A stretch of 8,602 bases of DNA from Acidimicrobiia bacterium (GTDB taxonomy: Bacteria > Actinomycetota > Acidimicrobiia > Acidimicrobiales > Ilumatobacteraceae), in assembly GCA_013821025.1 (NCBI GenBank), contig JACDHN010000089.1:1-8602 (forward strand), written 5' to 3'. Of the stretch, positions 5,715-8,602 are shown in pieces; position 1 is the stretch's first letter, and every line of letters begins with the position of its first letter. The notes beneath the pieces were generated by a model, which saw only the letters and a list, made by a program, of their open reading frames with translations, was not told the DNA's origin and searched no databases. Position numbers and translations under genes: made by a program.

Positions 5715-7004
5715 ATGAAGGGGATGGAGATCGCGCTCGTCGCCGGTCTCCTTCTCGCATACGCGCTCGTCAGCGGGCGGGTGGCACGGAGCTCCGTGAC
5801 GCCACCCATGATCTTCATCGCGGCGGGCGTCCTCTTCGGTCCGCAGGCACTCGGCGTCCTTGAGCTTGGACTCGACGACTCGGCCGTGCTCTTGCTCGCC
5901 GAGTCCACGCTGGCGATCGTGCTGTTCTCCGACGCCGCACGACTCGATGTTCGCCGCCTACGCCATGAGGTCGCGCTGCCCGCTCGCCTCCTCGGCATCG
6001 GACTGCCCCTCACCGTCGGTGTGCAGCTCGCTGGCGTTCTCCTGGTCCTGCCCGATCTGTCGTGGCAGGAGGCGGGGCTCCTCGCCGCCATCCTCGCGCC
6101 CACGGACGCGGCCCTCGGTCAGGCGGTGATCTCAGACCAGCGCGTTCCCGCACGCATCCGTCAGACGCTCAACGTGGAGAGCGGACTGAACGACGGTCTC
6201 GCCGTTCCCGCGGTGACGATCTTCCTGTCTCTCGCCGACCCTATGGGTGAGTCGAGAAGTGGCGTCGAGTGGTTCGAGTTCGCGGCGCGACAGATCGGCT
6301 ACGGCGCTCTGTTCGGTCTGGGCGTGGGAGCGGCGGCGTCGTTCCTCCTATGCCGTGCGAAGTCGGCAGGGTGGCTCGAAGGGATCGCGGCTCAGCTCGC
6401 GGGGCTCGCAACACCCGCCGCCGCGTTTGCGCTTGCAGTGGAGACCGACGGCAACGGTTTCATTGCGGCCTTCACCGCCGGACTCGCGTTCAAGGCCATC
6501 GGCAACCAGACGGCGGAGCACTTCACCGAGTACGCCGAAGACACCGGCCAGCTGTTCGCACTCGTGGCCTTCCTCGTGTTCGGAAACGTTCTCGTCGGCC
6601 CGCTGCTCGGCGAGCTGACGTTTCCAATCGCCTTGTGCGCGATCGGAGCTCTGACGGTCGGGCGCATGGTCCCTGTCGGGCTCGCATTGCTGGGAAGCGG
6701 ACTACAACGACCAACGGTTCTCTTCATGGGATGGTTCGGCCCACGAGGTCTGGCCTCCATCCTGTTCGCTCTAACGGTGCTCGAGGGGAGCGCTCTCGCG
6801 TTCGCCGATGAGGTCTTAGCTGTCGTCGCCTGGACGGTGCTGATGAGCGTGGTGGCCCATGGACTCACGGCGCGATGGGGAGCCCAGAAGTACGCCGACT
6901 GGTATGACGCGCTGCACGTTCAGGCCGGTAACGAAGAAGTGGGCATGGCCGAGGAGATGCCGATGACCGAACATCGACCTCGCGGCGTCCGCGCACGCAG
7001 ATAG
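5715..7004 (+). CDS. Na+(K+)/H+ antiporter, CPA1 family
   Basis: The 429-aa product is a complete membrane antiporter with about 12 hydrophobic segments, from residue 5 to about 385. Hallmarks are APTDAALG (128-135), whose Thr130-Asp131 is the cation-binding pair, ESGLNDGLAVP (155-165) with Asn159-Asp160 at the ion site, the Gly-rich VETDGNGFIAAFTAGLAF (242-259), Arg317 in VGRMVP, and GWFGPRGLASI (339-349). The family exchanges cytoplasmic Na+ or K+ for protons, in pH and salt homeostasis. After the last helix there is a short charged tail with three acidic clusters and a basic end (RPRGVRARR); no TrkA-N or other cytosolic regulatory domain is present. Length is near that of NhaP-like proteins without the long C-terminus. 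Start: ATG 5715 has no ribosome binding site; an in-frame ATG at 5724 lies too close to the GGGG run to use it. It stands alone, divergent from the ROK remnant. Confidence 0.97.
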   Translation: MKGMEIALVAGLLLAYALVSGRVARSSVTPPMIFIAAGVLFGPQALGVLELGLDDSAVLLLAESTLAIVLFSDAARLDVRRLRHEVALPARLLGIGLPLTVGVQLAGVLLVLPDLSWQEAGLLAAILAPTDAALGQAVISDQRVPARIRQTLNVESGLNDGLAVPAVTIFLSLADPMGESRSGVEWFEFAARQIGYGALFGLGVGAAASFLLCRAKSAGWLEGIAAQLAGLATPAAAFALAVETDGNGFIAAFTAGLAFKAIGNQTAEHFTEYAEDTGQLFALVAFLVFGNVLVGPLLGELTFPIALCAIGALTVGRMVPVGLALLGSGLQRPTVLFMGWFGPRGLASILFALTVLEGSALAFADEVLAVVAWTVLMSVVAHGLTARWGAQKYADWYDALHVQAGNEEVGMAEEMPMTEHRPRGVRARR

Positions 7005-7107
7005 CGCTGTCGCCGGACTTTTGGCGCGTTACGAAACGCAGACGACGACCGACCGCTTCGCAGCCGCCTCACGTCAGGCGAAGCTCGGATTTGGTCGACA
7101 GCGCTAT
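7001..7107. repeat. Nested inverted-repeat structure at the 3' end of the antiporter gene
   Basis: Outer perfect 12-bp arms are ATAGCGCTGTCG (7001-7012, containing the antiporter TAG stop) and CGACAGCGCTAT (7096-7107). Inside lie GCGTT/AACGC (7026-7030 and 7035-7039, loop ACGA) and a longer stem: CCGA plus GCTTCGC (7049-7052, 7055-7061) pairing with GCGAAGC plus TCGG (7078-7084, 7085-7088), with a 2-nt bulge. The whole could fold as a three-way junction. It may be a transcript 3' end, a small miniature element bounded by terminal repeats, or a structured RNA. No flanking target duplication is seen. Confidence 0.6.
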
Positions 7108-7291
7108 GGAGAGTCTGGGCGGGATCCGAAACGATGGTGGCGAGGGATGCTCGCTGTTTCCTGGGGGTGCCGAATACTCGTGCGCCCAGTGTCTTGGGGC
7201 GTTTCGAGCGTGGCCGGCCGTGCGTAGCCTCCCCTCCCTGTGACGCTGACCCCTCTGCTCGCTCGACTCGATCCTGGCCTTGCTCACCTCC

Positions 7292-7540
7292 TTCGCGGAG
7301 CGGTGGGTCCGCACGCTGCGCCACGAGCTCCTCGACCGGACCATCATCTGGAACGAACAACAGCTCCGCCAGCTTCTCGAGGAGTACCTCTCGCACTACA
7401 TCACCCATCGGCCCCACCGCGGCATGAACCAACGTGCACCGGCCGACGGGGGCGACGTCGCTGCGATCGGCCCAGGCCAACCGATCCGACGTCACACAAC
7501 CTGCAGCGGGCTCATCAACGAGTACCGCAGCGCAGCCTGA
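7292..7540 (+). pseudogene. C-terminal fragment of a DDE integrase-core transposase (IS3/IS481-like)
   Basis: The frame to the TGA at 7538-7540 gives FAERWVRTLRHELLDR, then LLEEYLSHYITHRPHRG, ending IRRHTTCSGLINEYRSAA. This is the end of an rve-type integrase core: the Glu of FAER (codon 7298-7300) is the third acidic catalytic residue, followed by the 'YN-x-HRPH' motif (here YITHRPH) and the 'GGLI-x-EY' tail common in actinobacterial transposases. The usual preceding residues (ANA before FAER) are missing; upstream of 7292 the frame reads LDSILALLTS and closes at a TGA (7247-7249). The two catalytic Asp residues and the N-terminal helix-turn-helix are therefore lost and the protein is inactive. 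It marks an old insertion sequence truncated at its 5' side at about 7290. Confidence 0.87.
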
Positions 7541-8178
7541 CCACCCGACGGCCTACCGAGATAATCTCCAACGGCTACTTCGTCGCGTCACATTGGACCT
7601 TCCGGCCCAATCGTCCCAGCCGCACCCCCGGACCCAACCGTCACGGGATGACTTCTCGGCACCCACAAGGTCGGCCCCGGTCTGGCCGTCCAGGCGCCAC
7701 CTCGTCACGTGTTGGCGATTGCCACTTCGGCTGATGCGGTGAGCCTCTCGGTCGCAGAGGTCGCGGCGAGGCCCAGCTGGCAAGGAAGTGGCTGGCGTAG
7801 CGAACGACAGCAACGTCATTCGGTAGAGCGACGGAGACCCGGCGGTAGGTGACGCAGCCGCTCGCAATACTCGGCGTCATTACCCGATGCCCATCGCGCC
7901 GCCTCTGATAGCGCCGGCGCGTCGATCGTCGTTGTCGAGGAACGACGGATCCGTCTGATTGATACTGGACCATGGAGGTGCGGCTGGTCCGTACCGTCGA
8001 GGCATCCTTGACGTCTGGCTCACGAACCGTCTGCCGGTCGTGCGCGGCTTGGCATCCGAACGAGGTGCCAGCGTCGGGGTGTCGCCGTGGTGTGGCTCGA
8101 AAGAGGCGCGAGCGCCCGAACCCTGGAATCAGACATGCCCACCGCGGTTCTCACATCCGTTGATGAAGGGAAGCAGCG
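7541..8178. other. Degenerate region between two transposase remnants
   Basis: No gene is supported in this stretch of about 640 bp. Stops are frequent and the longer frames are Arg/Ser/Pro-rich. A hairpin lies 52 nt after the transposase stop: ATTGGACC (7592-7599) and GGCCCAAT (7604-7611), one mismatch, TTCC loop; it may be the transposase terminator or part of the element's right end. Near the right side GGCGC-GA-GCGCC (8105-8116) forms another short stem upstream of the IS110-like start. Confidence 0.45.
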
Positions 8179-8205
8179 ATGACAGTGATGATCGGCGTGG
8201 ACCCG
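8179..8205 (+). mobile_element. Start of an IS110-family transposase, cut after nine codons
   Basis: The ATG at 8179 is preceded by GAAGGGAAG (8165-8173), a good ribosome binding site, and encodes MTVMIGVDP. This matches the usual beginning of IS110-family DEDD transposases in actinobacteria, 'M-x-x-x-IGVDPHK', where the Asp is the first catalytic acid. After the Pro codon the expected HK-x-x-H/T does not follow; the frame becomes Arg-rich and runs antisense into the next gene. The likely reading is that the 5' flank and first codons of an IS110 element were left behind when a rearrangement joined them to unrelated DNA at about 8206. The match is short, so chance is possible. Confidence 0.5.
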
Positions 8206-8206
8206 A

Positions 8207-8359
8207 TACAACCCGTGGTGGATCACGCGCAACGAGGCCGAGGCCGAGATGACACGGGCACGCCGTGCTCAGCTGCTCACGTCGGCGCCGGCACTGTGGG
8301 CCTTCGTCGTGTCCCTGCCGGTCTTTGTCGCCATCGTCTTGTCGCCCGTATCGGGTTGA
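8207..8359 (+). pseudogene. 3' end of a gene for a membrane-anchored protein, 5' end lost
   Basis: The frame ending at TGA 8357-8359 reads YNPWWITRNEAEAEM, then an Arg-rich turn and a hydrophobic segment (PALWAFVVSLPVFVAIVLSP), 50 residues in all. About 84% of third positions are G/C, as in real genes here. The frame closes just upstream at 8189-8191, inside the IS110-like start, and has no start codon before ATG 8249, so the coding part appears cut at about 8206. Starting at 8249 would give a 36-residue single-helix protein, which is a possible alternative. I do not recognise the family. The hydrophobic end suggests a C-terminal membrane anchor. It is convergent with the gene at 8397, with a 37-nt spacer. 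Confidence 0.5.
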
Positions 8360-8396
8360 CCTGGAGCGGCGCGGCGATGGGTGGGACCAGCTCCCG

Positions 8397-8602
8397 TCAG
8401 GACGACTCGAGCTGGACCGTGACCGTTGGGCCTCCGTACCCGTTCACGAGGTCACGACCTTCGATCGTGACCTCATCGATGCCGTCGGGGATCGCCACTC
8501 CCTCCTGGGTGCGGGTGAAGGGCTGCTCGGCGGCGTGATCGTGGGTCAGCTCGTGCTCGCCGTAGACGGTGCCATCCGGACCGAGCACGCGCCAGCCGTC
8601 GG
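8397..8602 (-). CDS. Conserved small protein of unknown function (partial, N-terminus beyond the window)
   Basis: The minus frame is open from the right edge to TGA at 8397-8399 and gives 68 residues: GWRVLGPDGTVYGEHELTHD, then HAAEQPFTRTQEGVAIPDGI, and VTIEGRDLVNGYGGPTVTVQ near the end. The pattern 'L-x-x-DG-x-x-x-G...L-x-H-x-H-x-x-EQPFTR...IP-x-G...V-x-x-RD-x-x-x-G-x-GG-x-T-x-x-V' is one I know from uncharacterised bacterial proteins; it looks like a small beta-sandwich with a histidine-rich middle (His-x-His then EQPFTR). No function can be given. Third positions are rich in G/C and composition is even, so it is probably intact. A GTG at 8588 could be a start, but the frame reads sensibly before it (GWR), so the true start is likely outside the window. 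Confidence 0.65.
   Translation of the reverse strand, partial: DGWRVLGPDGTVYGEHELTHDHAAEQPFTRTQEGVAIPDGIDEVTIEGRDLVNGYGGPTVTVQLESS

Noticed and set aside
5122..5760. Whole 212-codon minus frame as an intact ROK protein, including a possible N-terminal winged helix (LLREL...TRSELV)
   Set aside because: Only 47 codons match ROK; the N-terminal resemblance to a repressor helix-turn-helix is too weak and needs an insertion, and the frame overlaps the antiporter start.
7021..7227. 68-codon plus frame after the antiporter
   Set aside because: It has poor third-position bias, no homology that I recognise and lies partly in the nested dyad.
8179..8538. 119-codon plus frame as a new protein
   Set aside because: Only the first nine codons look real (IS110 start); the rest overlaps a better coding frame and then the antisense of the conserved minus-strand gene.
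1..8602. CRISPR arrays, tRNA genes, tandem repeats, defence or toxin-antitoxin pairs
   Set aside because: I looked for regularly spaced repeats, T-loop-like tRNA ends and paired small genes and saw none that hold up by eye.

Overview
The window is GC-rich and its recognisable reading frames carry mostly G or C in third codon positions. There are GTG starts, two actinobacterial-style lipoproteins (lipoboxes LAAC and VAAC) and two TANNNT motifs placed 8-9 nt before a start codon, as in leaderless genes. This suggests an actinobacterium, possibly an environmental lineage such as Acidimicrobiia. That is inference; there is no rRNA, tRNA or other marker in the window.

Left part (1-4857). The 3' end of a SnoaL/NTF2-like gene runs in from the left edge. 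A complete MOSC-domain gene follows, preceded by a clear ribosome binding site and followed by a strong dyad. On the minus strand there is then a small two-helix membrane protein, a patatin-like phospholipase broken by two compensating frameshifts, and a beta-propeller lipoprotein of the glucose/sorbosone dehydrogenase fold in which two of three catalytic positions look lost. A rhodanese lipoprotein runs divergently from the propeller gene; the spacer between them holds a 14-bp perfect palindrome.

Middle (4858-7107). A poorly coding stretch carries a short remnant of a ROK-family sugar kinase/repressor on the minus strand. An intact CPA1-type Na+/H+ antiporter follows. A 107-nt nested inverted-repeat structure begins at the antiporter's stop codon.

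Right part (7108-8602). This is a mobile-element graveyard. It holds a 5'-truncated DDE transposase tail, about 640 bp with no supported gene, and what looks like the first nine codons of an IS110-family transposase fused to the 3' end of an unrelated membrane-protein gene. A conserved small protein on the minus strand runs off the right edge.

The intact genes do not form an obvious operon or shared pathway; they look like independent housekeeping or envelope functions separated by decayed DNA. I see no convincing CRISPR array, defence system, biosynthetic cluster or other new multi-gene system. The most unusual items are the nested dyad after the antiporter, the altered propeller active site, and coding-like segments that I could not assign. 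The several frameshifts could be real decay or assembly errors; raw reads would decide.
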